Source of the DNA: Cercophora sp. LCS_1
Taxonomy: Eukaryota; Ascomycota; Sordariomycetes; Sordariales; Lasiosphaeriaceae
Assembly (NCBI GenBank): GCA_036250225.1
Contig: JAPZLL010000020.1
Coordinates: 577,463-641,462, forward strand
Length of the DNA: 64,000 nt
Direction of reading: 5' to 3'
In this document: positions 21,149-32,202 of the stretch, one piece after another
Layout of the letters: every line of letters begins with the position of its first letter
Position numbering within the stretch: the first letter of the stretch is position 1
Translations under genes and position numbers: made by a program
Notes under the pieces: model-generated
What the model was told of the DNA's origin: nothing
Databases searched by the model: none
Seen by the model: the letters and a program-made list of their open reading frames with translations, nothing else

Positions 21149-22123
21149 GGATCGGGTTGGGGGTCACCGTCAAGTCAGATGACCCGTACATCAAAATTGC
21201 AAGGGGGGAAGGCCTCGCCATGGCCAAAGGCGGCAAGCCCAGGACAGCTCTGGCTGACTATCTGCCCTCATGTGTGCATTTTCCATGACCGGACCGAGCG
21301 CTTCCGGGTCCGTCTTCATCGCAGGATCCAACACGGTACGCGAACGGAACCAGTCCGACTGGGAAAGATCCTTGCTGACGGCTTACAGACCTTGGCAACA
21401 ACAACTGTCGCTATCCTGAACATCATGCAGAACCCCGAGGTCTTCAAAAAGCCGCGAGCCGAACTTGACCGCGTCGTCGGAACAGACAGGCTCCCAGCAC
21501 TTGCGGACCGACCAAACCTGCGCTGCATCGACTACGTCGTCGAAGAGACAACACGATGGCGCCCCTTTCCCCCATCGGCATCCCTCACAAGTCGCGCAAG
21601 GGCGACGTGTACAACGGAATGTTCAATCGCAAAGGGTGAGGTCCCTCTCTCTCCATCATCGGAGTCTCCCCGGCTCACCGTGTCCAGCGCATTCGTGTGC
21701 TACAACACGTACGCCATGAGCCGCGACGAACACGTGTATAAGGACCCCGAGTCATTTGACCTAGATCGTTCCACACCAAGGGAAGAAGGCGGCGACGGAG
21801 AGTCATTCCTCGTTGGCCCATTCGGGTTTGGTCGTCGGATCTGTGTGGGTCGTCATCTGGCGCAGGCGTCCGTTTGGATCATGGTTGCCACCATGGTTTC
21901 CACGCTTGATGTGTCCAAACCGATTGGGCTGGATGGAAAGCCATTGGAGCAAAAGGTTGTGTTTAGCACGGGGCTTTTAGGTCATCTTGGGAAGTTTGAG
22001 GTGATGTTCAAGCCACGGTCTGAGAAGGCGGCTGCGTTGTTGTTGGAGGCTCAAGGCGGGAGAGATAGGGGCGTGACGTTGACAGGATTCAATGCGGGTG
22101 TTTTTTTGTTGCTGACTTGGTAG
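21140..22123 (+). pseudogene. Cytochrome P450, 5'-truncated and frameshifted
   Basis: The C-terminal half of an E-class fungal P450. It begins near IKIARGEGLAMAKGGKP and continues through an I-helix-like AGSNTT (Asn where Asp/Glu is usual), reached by an intron from about 21335 to 21390. The K-helix is VVEETTRWRP (ExxR). A second 52-nt intron (GTGAGG...TCCAG) joins MFNRKG to AFVCYNTYAMSRDEHVY. The heme loop is FGFGRRICVGRHLA with Val for the usual Pro after Cys. Between RWRPF and PIGIPHKSRKGDVYNG the frame is broken at a C5 run (21569-21573), consistent with one missing C. No N-terminal anchor or proline-rich hinge is present, so it is a pseudogene. Confidence 0.8.
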
Positions 22124-22425
22124 AAATGAGAACGCAGGTCCCCATATCATCGTGATTGACGAGGCTTCCGTTAGATTTGCTGTGATGCATCGAGCTCATG
22201 TTGTTGATGAGAAATGCTCGGCATGGTGGAAGTGCGGAAGTGGGTCTGGGTCCCGCGTCAAAAGGCACAAAATATTCTGCCCCCCCTGTCCGCCCAAATT
22301 TTGGGTGACGGCGCTGCAAACCCAGTTCACTCCCGCCGAACGAACCGACCTCGATGAATATTGGGACGAGTATATTCTGTCGCCGCTAATTTTGCGACTG
22401 AGGTACCATCGTCTAGCAATTCATC
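22124..22425. other. NOB1 upstream region
   Basis: About 300 bp between the P450 fossil and the NOB1 start codon. No gene is seen; it should hold the NOB1 promoter. Confidence 0.5.
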
Positions 22426-23982
22426 ATGGCCGAAACCGCCCCCAGCGCCGAGGCGCAACCCGTTGAGCAGCAGAACCCCGCCCCCGCCTCGGCCGTCTCG
22501 ACGCCCGCCAAGCCAGTGCACTCCCTGGTCATTGACGCCAACGCCATCATCAAGAACGACCCGACAGTGTCGACACTTCTTGCCCAGGCAGAAGAGCTCT
22601 ATACCATTCCGGCTGTTATCTCAGAAAGTATGACACGCCCCTGACCCTGTGCTCCCAACTCGCACTAACCCATCGTCAAAAGTTCGCGACGAAGCGACGA
22701 GATCCCGATTGCAAACGACCCTACTCCCCTTCCTCAAGCTTCGAACCCCCCGACCGGAATCCGTTCAGTTTGTGACAAACTTTGCGCGACGAACGGGAGA
22801 TCTCCAAGTGCTCTCGAAGCCGGATTTGCACCTCCTTGCGTTGACGTATGACTTGGAGTTGGAGCGCAATGGCGGAGACGTACGTATCCAGGGTTGCGAG
22901 GCGTCGTGGGGAGAAACAATGGCTGACGGTTTGGTGGGCAATAGTGGCGACTTAGGAAGGACCCCACTCAAAAACAAGTGAACGGCAAGCCACCATCAAG
23001 AGAGAATGCCGAAGACAAGACGGAGGAAGCGCCAGCGCCAGCGACCGAGGAGACCGCTGCCCCTGAGCAGACCGAGAGCGCTGCCGCGGAACCCGAGTTG
23101 AGCGAGAACAAGGATACTTCCAAGGATGAGGAGACGCAAGTTACTGAGAAACTTGAGGCGCTGGATCTCAAGGCAGAGCCTGAAGATGTTGTCGAGACAG
23201 TGGAAGAGGAACAGTCTGCCTCAGAAGAGGATGAGGAGGAAGATGATGGTGGTGGCGAGTGGATCAGTATGTCCCAGAACGCATTGCTGTCACCATGGCC
23301 GCTGACAAAGTTGCAGCTCCGAGCAATATCAAGAAGCACCAAGCACGAGAGAACACCCTGGCAACCCCTCAACCCATCCAGCGTGTGCTCCAGGCTGCTC
23401 TGATCACAGGCGATATGGCCATGCGCAACGTTGCGTTGAGGATAAACCTCAAGTAAGTCCCACAACAACTCGCGAGAAGCCTAAGCTAACAATCTTAGCC
23501 TTTTGGACGCTAGGCTAGCGAGGATCACGTTTCTGAAGACCTGGGTTCTCCGATGCCACGGCTGTTATTTTGTCAGCAAGGACACATCCAAGCAGTTCTG
23601 CCCTCGCTGCGGCCAAGCCACCCTGACCCGAGTATCAAGCACAACGGACGCGTCGGGCAAGACCACGCTCCACCTGAAGAAGAACTTCCAGTACAACAAG
23701 CGCGGCAGCGTCTACAGCATCCCCAAGCCAACGCACGGCACAGCCAGCGGCAAGACATCAAACGTCAAGGGAGGAGGCAAAAATGGTTGGGGACAGGGTC
23801 TTATTCTGGCAGAGGATCAGAAAGAGTACATTCAGAAGATCGAAGAGGACCGTCGCATGCGGCCGCGCGATCTGATGGACGATGACTATCTCCCCAGCAT
23901 CCTGACGGGCGCAAGAGGGCCAGGTGGCGGGCGAATCAAGGTTGGCGCAGGCCGCAACGTCAACGCCAAGAAGAAGAGGTGA
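22426..23982 (+). CDS. NOB1: 20S pre-rRNA D-site endonuclease Nob1
   Basis: Nob1 cuts the D site of 20S pre-rRNA to give mature 18S rRNA in late 40S assembly. Exons 22426-22627, 22683-22879, 22945-23266, 23317-23452 and 23499-23982 total 447 codons, so 446 aa. The PIN domain starts at LVIDANAIIKND (catalytic Asp) and runs through AVISEIRDEATRSR and LELERNGGDWRLRKDP. An acidic, poorly conserved linker follows. Then come WITPSNIKKHQARE and the zinc ribbon CHGCYFVSKDTSKQFCPRCG, with VYSIPKP and a basic tail. All five exons keep frame and motifs. This is an essential single-copy gene in other fungi, and an internal control that the sequence here is accurate. Confidence 0.97.
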
Positions 23983-24308
23983 TTTTTCCCATCCACGTAG
24001 CCATAAGTTCTTCTTTCTTGCCAATTCTTTTTGCCCCAGGCGCGAATCCTTGACTCAATTCCTGTCCATGATGTTGTGATGTGTCAAAACCACCTGTGAC
24101 GCCAAAAACCAGGCCCAAGTGTTACCAAACGCCGTGTTGAAAATGTTCCCCGTAAAAACCCTTTCCAGATTCCTCGCTCCAAGCTGCGTTGCAAATTCTT
24201 GCGCGATTGTCTTCAGATCAGTTCCCAGCCGTCCCCGTCTGCTTCAGCTCGAGGCTTTGGCTTTCCCCGCTCGATCAATCGGCTCGAATCGGTGGTGGTC
24301 CGCTCAGC
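23983..24308. other. Convergent 3' region
   Basis: The region between the NOB1 stop and the small minus-strand ORF. Nothing further is recognised. Confidence 0.5.
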
Positions 24309-24598
24309 TCAGTGTCCCTCGACCTTGATCCCCGCTGTCACCCCCATCGTCAGCGCGTGCACTTTGTTTTTAAAATGCCCTAGGAGAGGGGGGGGGGGGG
24401 GGAAAAGGACATACTCTTGTTACCCTTCTGCAACCTGCCATAGCGCCTGCGGATCGCATTGCGGTACTTGGAGTACTTGTCGTCGGGCGAGAAACGCGCC
24501 GGGTGCGCCGACTGCGTGATGCCCTCGCCCTGGAGGAACTTTTTGAGGGTGTATCGGCGCTTGGCCGATCCGGCTTCGGAGGACATCATGAGATGCAT
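24309..24598 (-). CDS. Small basic protein, possible
   Basis: The frame from ATG 24598 reads MMSSEAGSAKRRYTLKKFLQ and then SAHPARFSPDDKYSKYRNAI with RRRYGRLQKG. It is strikingly basic and aromatic-rich, with good codon character. An intron at 24380-24423 (GTAACA...CCTAG), containing a 15-base G run, would join it to a short exon ending at 24309, for 81 aa in total. Without the intron the frame runs into homopolymer sequence. I do not recognise the family. The borders are uncertain and other splice choices are possible. Confidence 0.4.
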
Positions 24599-25798
24599 TT
24601 TGGCGGGTTGGGTTTGTTACGTGTGTGCGGGTTTTGGTGAGGGCGTGAAGGGTTCTCGGCGATGTTTGACGAATGGTTTTTTTTTGGGTTGACAACGATT
24701 GGAGTTTTTTTTTTTTGGCGGCGATGGAAAGCACCGGTGCCAAGACGCGATAAGCGCTTGGACCAGGTGCGGCTTTCTGTGGGGCGCGCTGGACCAGCGA
24801 ATGTGGAGCCGCGGATCTAGCGAACGCACGTGATTTTGAAGAGGTCGGAGCACTAACCACGTCCTTATCATTCGGGAGAAATCCGGGACGGGGGATTTGA
24901 AAGAGTAAGGGTTGGGGAGGGACAATATCATCGCAGCGGAGGAGAGGTTGGAATTACTGTGAACAGACGATCAGGGCTGCAGAGTCCTGGGATTGGATAG
25001 GGGAACGATGATGGGGGAAGGCTGAAGCGGATGTTGTTTCTCAGAGCGCTCCAAACACGTTGCACATGAAGCAGAACACGCAAGAACGCGAGAACACATG
25101 ACGAATTCCAACGAGTGTTTGTGGGTCTTTGTTCCAAGGGTAGAGCACAGGAGACGCAAACTGCAAGCGGTTTGCCTAAAGAGCCTTGAGGAACGAAACC
25201 AGACGACAATGTATACAGTTGAAGATGTTGGATTGTTTGTTGCAAAACTTCCTCGACTCGATTGCAGCCAAGGAGTTGCTTTTGACTGGCTGACATCTGC
25301 GCGTTTCATAAATGTCGGGGCCAGGAACCCCTCGTTGCACACGCAATGCAGATCTCCTGCAAGGGATCAAAGTGGGGAAAGGCTGGTGAGAACCCGGAAA
25401 AAAATATAACGTGAACATTTAACAAACTTTATTTAGACTTCGCTCTAATCATCGTGCCGTCTTTAATTGCATCTTGTTCTACTTTAGCTCATGGACACAC
25501 GACCGATTCGCTTCGAATTCCAGTGCGAGGGGGCCGATGAGCTGAAGTTCACCCTGCGCATCCAGCAAGTAGCGCGGTGCCAGGTGGACCGGGACGGTCA
25601 TTGTCGTGCAGATCATCAACACGGTCCTCAACACCACCAGTTGCTATTCGACCTCGGACTATCTATTCCGACTTTCGACCCATCGGCTTGAGCTTACTCC
25701 GGAGAATATGAGCGCGCCCAGCAATGACAGTATTCCTAGAGAGCTTGTTGCAGTTAGGATCCTGACTGGTCATCGTTTCCTGGTTGGCAACGGCGCAC
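24599..25798. other. Intergenic, nothing firm
   Basis: About 1.2 kb. A stretch near 25491-25690 on the plus strand has codon-like sequence (DTRPIRFEFQCEGADELKFT) but no start-to-stop gene structure or recognisable domain. It may be a remnant. Confidence 0.4.
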
Positions 25799-27012
25799 TT
25801 ACCCAAACACAAGACAGATCACTGTTCTGACTCCGAGCAAGGCTGTGGATGCAGAGGGCCAGTACTGGGAACTTCCCACGCACCACAATACCCCAGAAAC
25901 CAGGACCAGAATATAGGCCGACAAGCCAAGATAGCACACAACTCTGGCTAGCCGTCTGCAGGTCTTGCCGCTATGTTTGTATATAAAACAAGTATAGGAT
26001 GCAATACACGATGTGATTAGTATGACGGCGCTCCCGGTGAATCTTGGCGGGTCATCGAATATGTCTCTAGGGGAAGATGTCAGTTCCAAGGCTTAATGAC
26101 GGTGATTGTGTTGGGGGAGTGTATTATGTACCCCGGTCCCATGCGTCTCCCCCTTTCGTCAACAGTGGCAGTCCATAAAAGGTAGGACGAAAACCCGAAA
26201 GACGTCAAGACCATGATGGCAGGAAAGATGAGGCCGAGGAAGGTGACGGTCTTTCTCCATTGCACCGCTCGGCCGACACTGATATCCCATAAGATGAACT
26301 GCCAGAGAAAGGCACGGCTTGGCGGCTGGGGACGGCCCTCATCCAGGCCAGCCATGGTCGTGTTATCAGAGAAGCCGTCCAAGTAGGTGCCACTCTCAAA
26401 CTTCTCCACATCCTTGATCCACTGGCACACCATCTGGCCCTTGGATACAGCGGTCACCACTGTTGGAGCGGCCTCTTCAGTGGGCATTCCAGTCGAAGAC
26501 TCTGCCCGGTTGACGTACTTCCGCCGGAAGTCGGAAATGTTCGCAGTGAGGGTTTCGTCTTCGTCGTCGAGCCTGGCCATCCGTATCTCGCGCAGTGCTT
26601 CGGCCATGCGGGCGCCCTGGGCGAGGCTGAACGACTGGAACAGGATGCTGAGCTTGCTGAACTGGAACTGCAGCTGCTCGCGCAGTTGGCGGTGGCGCTC
26701 GGCGACGACATGGTCGAGCACGCGGCCGATGGCGTTCTGAGCTGTGTGGCTATCGAGCTCGCGTTGGAGGTCCTCGAGGCCCTTGCGGACGTCGCGGAAC
26801 ACAGCATTGGTTGTGTTTCGGTCGATGCGGCTCAGACGAGAGGTGCAGGAGGAAAATGTCGATCGGTGGGCGTCGATCTGGCGAATGCACGCCTGGACGA
26901 GGCTCAGGTCGTTGGCGAACGCGCAGAACTCGACTGGCCCGTTACGTACCCTCTCGATGAGGGTCGCCAGCAGGCCGCCGATGGCGACGAGGTCGTTGAC
27001 CCCGAAGGACAT
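25799..27012 (-). CDS. Helo-like / STAND N-domain membrane protein
   Basis: Exons 27012-26132 and 26066-25799 (intron 65 nt, GTACAT...CTGAC...CCTAG) give 383 codons, so 382 aa. The start MSFGVNDLVAIGGLLATLIE, followed by helices with CIRQIDAHRS and GLEDLQRELDSH, resembles the helical N-terminal domains found on fungal STAND/NLR proteins (Helo-like and PigL_N type). After about residue 250 there is no nucleotide-binding domain. Instead three membrane segments appear: FLGLIFPAIMVLTSFGFSSY, AVILITSCIASYTCFIY and YLGLSAYILVLVSGVLW. The domain link is by overall pattern only, so the family call is tentative; the splice junction and membrane topology are better supported. Confidence 0.6.
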
Positions 27013-28191
27013 GTCGGGCGCGCGACTGTGCATGCGATGCGGGACGGAAGAAAGAGAGAGACGCCATCTTGTTGCGGAAGGAAGGGCCTGATCAAGGCTC
27101 GCCACCACCGCAATGCCGCTGCACAGTCTCGCGCTTGCCAAGCTGCCATTGTGGGCAGTGGCTTGCAGACAGTCGATCGGGATTGGTCGGGGGGTTTCAG
27201 CTCTGCTGCATCGGTTCACAGAAGGGTCGCCTCCCGCCTGTCACCTCCACCTGCAATGGGTAGACCTGTGTTCTTCATTCCGTTTTGCCCTTCTCTCCAA
27301 CCCGTTCGACTAGTCTCGACCCTCCTGCACGACAGCCGTAGCCTTCAGTATGTAGGTATCTTTGGAGTTCTTTGACGCTCATAACAATCCAGTTGACGCC
27401 AACAACCCGACAGCAAAGTGATCTGCTCGACGACGCCATCTCTGAAGAGATGCATCGATAGCTGGCGCCACCCAGTGGCGGCATCGACCCAATCGAGAAC
27501 TGCCGCAGCCTCGTTGAGTCAAGTCCAAAATGCTGGAGGCATGATTCCGCGCGCGGTCTGCAGCTTCTCCACGTCCTATTGTTATTTAGCTTTCTTTTTA
27601 ATGTCACCATGGCACCAACATCAAAACGCGGCGCGGAAAACGTTTGACGTTCTGATCCTTGAGCATCCACAACAGATGTGCCACGCAACCCTGACAAAAT
27701 AATCGTTGCGGTCACAAATTGGGAGGGCAATGTTTTATGCTTCAGGACATTTAAAAAAGCTATAAAGACCTTACTATACTTCTTTAAGCCCTGTACATAT
27801 GATTTCGGAGCGTACTGAGGAAAGTTTTGCTGAGTAAGGCGGGCCAGAACAGCGTCACACAAATTCACTGTGCGGTTTTTTGTTATCGCCTTGGTGCCCT
27901 GGACAAAAACAGAGACGTGCTTCACCCCTTTGTCTACGTAACCTTTGAAAGGAGCTGCCAACTAGAAAGTGAGTTGGGGTCTTGTAAAATCGGTTGGTAT
28001 GTCTTGATCATTGACGCAGATACACTAGGAAGTACAAGAAAATATACAAGGAAATCCTAGCCCAGATCCTACAGTCATCCGAGTCCCAAAAGTCCAGCTC
28101 CAAGTCCGCAGTCCCAAAATAAACGCCAACCTTGACCATAATCATAACCGTTACACATAAGCATCGAGACAACTCAACGAAACACTCAGAC
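27013..28191. other. Intergenic, partly AT-rich
   Basis: Coding-like but unidentifiable sequence runs on the minus strand from about 27961 to 27700 (for example KGYVDKGVKHVSVFVQGTKA). AT content is raised at 27720-27800. This could be a decayed transposon or gene; no terminal repeats or catalytic motif were found. Confidence 0.4.
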
Positions 28192-29831
28192 TCAGTCCTC
28201 CTCCTTCCCAGCTAAACTCCCCTCTCCAGCGACAGCCGTCCTCTCGTCGTCCCCTTGATCATCAGACCCGACCTCACTCTCGATGTCCGTTGCTGCCTCC
28301 TCGTCCGTCTCCAACCCAAAAGCCCCCGGGACAGGGTAAGGAGGAGGGCCTGGGGCGGGGCAGCTCAGGTTGATGATGTGGCTTTGCGGAGGGGGTGGAG
28401 GCGGAGGTGCTGACGACCAGGGCTCATCCATCGGTTGTACTGGCATGGGCATCGAACCATAGGGTGGGCCTCCAAATGGCACGGGACGCTGGTCGCGAGC
28501 CATACATATGAAGCACGGCGGGTGGCTGATGATGCCGTCACGGGCCGTGATGGGTCGTGTACACACGGCGCCCGCGCGGGGGAAGTGCATGCAGGCAGCA
28601 GTCTGCTGGCAGGCGACACAGTGGGGGGTTTGGAGACCAAAGTGAGAAGGGCCGTAGGTAGGCGTGGGAGGATTGTAGAGAGGGGGAGGTGGGGGAGGTG
28701 GGACGTATTGTGGTCGCGGCCAGGCGAAGGGAGGTGGTGGCGGCGGTGGGCAGTACGATGTCGGACTGAGTGGTGATGGGGATCTGGGGGGTGGAGGGGG
28801 CCTGTTGCCGTAGAATGGTGTGGCGTTGGTGAAAACCGGCCTGGGAATGGGCGCTGGATGAGGGAAGAGCTGAACGGGAGGTGCAGCATGGGCACCAGCA
28901 CGGGACCTGTCGATGTACCGGCGGGCTCGCACCTCGTAGTTGCGGTTGCGTGGTGGGGAGTAGCTCCGGGAGCTTCGGTACGAAGGTGGCTGGTATCGCC
29001 TCTCTCGTCGCTCTTCGGCTCGTTTCCTGCGTTCGTCACGCTCTCGTTGGCGGTTTTCCTCGATGTCAACTTCACGCCACGGATTATCGCGCCTGAAGAT
29101 CTGGGTAAACCCCTTCTCATCTTTGCAGACCTTTGTCTCGGCGCCGCGGATGACGACGAAGTAGTCCAGACCCTCGGGAGCCACTGGTTTGTTCTTCCAG
29201 AAGCGGACCTTGTGCTTGGGCTTCGCCGCATCGGCGTGTTCGGTCTGAGCGAAGCGGTACCGCTCGCGCTCGCGCATCACTGCTACCGTGTATGTGCGAA
29301 CGCGGTACCGGGTGCTGGTAGCCCACTCCTTGTCCTGGAGGAGCCGGTGCATAGCCTCTTGGACCTGAAGGGGGAGGCCCCGGCATCTCTCGTCTAGGTC
29401 TTGCTCATAAGACTTGGCCTTGCCGCGGAGGATGCGAGATGGCCAACAACGCTTGGTTTTGGACCGGGCTTGCTCCAGAGCCTGAAGGTGCATGCTCGCG
29501 AGCTCGGATTGATCACAGTCCAGGTTGCGCACGGTCGGATTGGCAAACCCGGCGATATTATGGCGTCTGGTAGTGATGCCGAAGAGCTTGGAGGTTTCAT
29601 TCGTTTCCTTATCATCTAGGGGCAGACGGATGTTGTATGCTTCATAGACAGGTTTCTGTCCATCGTGCTTGTCGAAAACGCTAAGAATGTCAGGTGTTGT
29701 TCAAGTCAAGAATGGTTGCGGGGCACTTACAACGGCAAGAGTCTCTGTGGCGTCCGCTGGCGAATGGCTGTGTAGTTCGATGAATCGGAGGAGTCGCTGA
29801 ACTCGCTCTCCGTATCACTGTACCTCGACAT
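28192..29831 (-). CDS. Proline-rich hypothetical protein
   Basis: Exons 29831-29731 and 29680-28192 (intron 50 nt, GTAAGT...TTCTTAG) give 530 codons, so 529 aa. The head is serine/acidic, MSRYSDTESEFSDSSDSSNY. A conserved-looking region of about residues 34-210 follows (VFDKHDGQKPVYEAYNIRLP; DKEWATSTRYRVRTYTVAVM; FWKNKPVAPEGLDYFVVIRG). Then come an Arg/Glu-rich helix (ERDERRKRAEERRERRY), an extended proline-rich region with several polyproline runs of 6-7 residues, a Cys/His cluster (HCVACQQTAACMH; CFICMARDQ) and an acidic tail. It has no signal peptide or TM segment. The function is unknown. The polyproline runs and arginine-serine character suggest an interaction or RNA-associated scaffold, which is inference. 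Confidence 0.75.
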
Positions 29832-32202
29832 GTTGACTGGGGCAAGGTTCGCAGAGAAAACTGATGTGGAAACGCGACGTCAAACTTCAAGTCCTGGTTC
29901 TCGAAAGTGCAGTGCAGTGCAGTGCAGGAGGGGAAAGCTGCTTTATGCCTCACTGAGGCCACGGCACATGCGGAAGGGACCCAAGGCAGCACAGGGCTGC
30001 AGAGGTGGAGAGTGCCTGCATCCATCGCGGTGCAAGGGCACAAGGAGTCCTCCCTCCCGTCCAACGGCCGATGGGGCCCAGAAATTCTGGGGGGACAGCC
30101 GCGTTTGCTGCCTGGCGCGACGCACGACATTGAGCAATGATTCGCAGCGTCGGGGCTACGGGAAAGCCTCAGAACAGCGGCCGCCGAGGGGTGGGAGCAT
30201 GGGCCTGCTTCGGGATGCTGCGCGTTCTTCGACCAGTCTGAGGCTGTGCCCTGGATGCCTGGGGAAGCCGCTGCAGCTCGCTTGATTGGGTGGGTTGCAA
30301 TCCGGAGCCGTCAGAATCGACCCCCGCCGTCACTGCCCCGAAGCTACCCCACCATGCTGTCACCGAGGCCTCCGCACACCTCCCGGATCTCCGCCCGTCA
30401 AAACGACGCCATTCCCAATGCCTTCAACGGGATCGAGAGAAGGGAGCCTTATCTAACGCTTGAGCGTCTTCGATGTCGACTTCCTTACTCTCCCACGAGG
30501 ATGATACTTATTGACGGGTAAATGAGGTGTTGTAACATGTGTGTGTTGGTGCAACCACGACAGCTGTGCTACCCCTCCATGTGAGCAATGTCGCCACCCG
30601 ACACACACACCGCCAACAAGGTCGTGTGAGGTGTCAACGCGGTCAAAACACCTACTTTCGGAGGATTACCTTAGCAAATTTGTGTTGACGACGCCCTGTG
30701 GTTTGTCGCACAGAATGGGCCAGCGCTCGCCGGGCAACGTCTGCTCGTTGACTTCCTGGTGAAAGGTTGATCGGGCGGGAGGGCGAGAAATCGATGAACA
30801 GATTTTCATTCAAGGAGGTGAGGGGCTCAATGACTCCGACTCGGGCGCACCTTCCGCCCATCTCGTGCATATCCGATGGTGCGCATTCTCTGCGAAGCGA
30901 GACAAGACCAGGCAACTCGGCAGTTCCCCGAGGCAGCTCAGGTCCCACACCTATCGAACCCGATAAGGGGACAACATTGACCAATGAGGAACGTTCGCAA
31001 TCGGATTGTTGAATCTGAACTCCCAAGGTGTGGTGGGGTTGCTCATCCCTTTCACTATTGACGACAGACCGAAAATTGTCGCAAATGCTCATTGTTGGGC
31101 TCCCTCGACTCAGCGAACAACCGCCCGCCGCCCGGAAATCACACCGCTGCCATCACCTGAGGATGTACGTCCGGCACACCTGGGAACACATCGGGTCTAA
31201 TTAATGTAGACCTCTGAAAAGGCACTGCCCCCGTTCGAACTTCAGCTCCAGAATTGAATTTCCTAGAACCGCAGTTGTATGGCCCGACAACACCCCGCTG
31301 CTGAGGCAATGCCCTTGTTGCTGGCATTGCGGTGGAGTGTCTTTTCGAGGGCGGAAAAGGACCGGTGTGCTGCTTTGTATGGGGGCCAATAGGATTGCTG
31401 TTGTCCTGTGGCCGGTGCGATAATCAGCGGAAACGACAGTGGTCACAATCTGGCAAAGGTCGGAAGGCAGGGTGCAACCAGGTTCAACAGTTTCGAGATT
31501 TTGCGATTTCCTCCTCCTCGAGCCCCCGTGGTCCCTGGTGTTGACCGCCGGCAGTCAAATGCCGACTTTCAGGCGTTGATCGTCGTCCTCTACCCGTCGT
31601 TGGTGTATTTCCGGTACCACCCCATCCCGCCCCTGGCGTCTAGCACCTCCCAACGTACCTGGGTACCTATCCTTGAGGTCCCGACACTCTCCATATTCGG
31701 CCTCCGGGGCCTCGGTTGCCTCACGGTATCATACCAACATCTCAGCAGACATGGCCTCAGGCTTATCCCGATGCCCAGATTGGCGTCCTCGTCAAACCGA
31801 TCAATCCGGACCCAACTCTTCATGTTGGTTACTTTTGACGGGCCACCTCTCTCCTCGCCGCGACCCAAATAAGGTATCTTTCCTCCAGTGTCTCCCCGCG
31901 GACGGGCATCCACACTACTGACTTCCAACTAATGGCTTTCAGGGTACTAAAAACCGTTGACTGGTTTCCTATACGCTTATGTCAGTGCCATCATCAACGA
32001 GATCCTCACAGCAAAGTCCTCAGCATAATGGAGGAAGAGCTCGGTGGATCGCGGGGCTCGGCGAACAGAGGTCTAGCAGTGTGGTCTAGAAACTGAATTG
32101 GGAACAGGGGGTACAGAATTGTTGCTTAAGTTCCTAGAATTAAACTGGAAATTATATAAAACAGAATATATATCCAGAGTAAAATGAATATTTGGCTGCA
32201 GT
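29832..32202. other. 2.4 kb intergenic region
   Basis: A long gap with only short, mutually contradictory open frames and no protein motif. It begins with an AGTGC pentanucleotide repeat near 29907 and becomes AT-rich after about 32080. Regulatory DNA or an unrecognised non-coding gene is possible; nothing specific can be supported. Confidence 0.5.
29907..29928. repeat. (AGTGC)n short tandem repeat
   Basis: Four tandem copies of a 5-bp unit, in the probable 5' UTR or promoter of the proline-rich protein gene. Confidence 0.8.

Noticed and set aside
21140..22123. Intact P450 with unusual introns
   Set aside because: Even with two introns, the C5 frameshift remains and the first half of the enzyme, including the membrane anchor, is absent.
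27275..27961. 228-codon open frame on the minus strand
   Set aside because: No recognised domain, mixed composition, and an AT-rich half. It is only described as possible decayed sequence in the gap entry.
30540..31200. Short frames in the 29.8-32.2 kb gap
   Set aside because: Mutually overlapping, no motif, no plausible splice structure.
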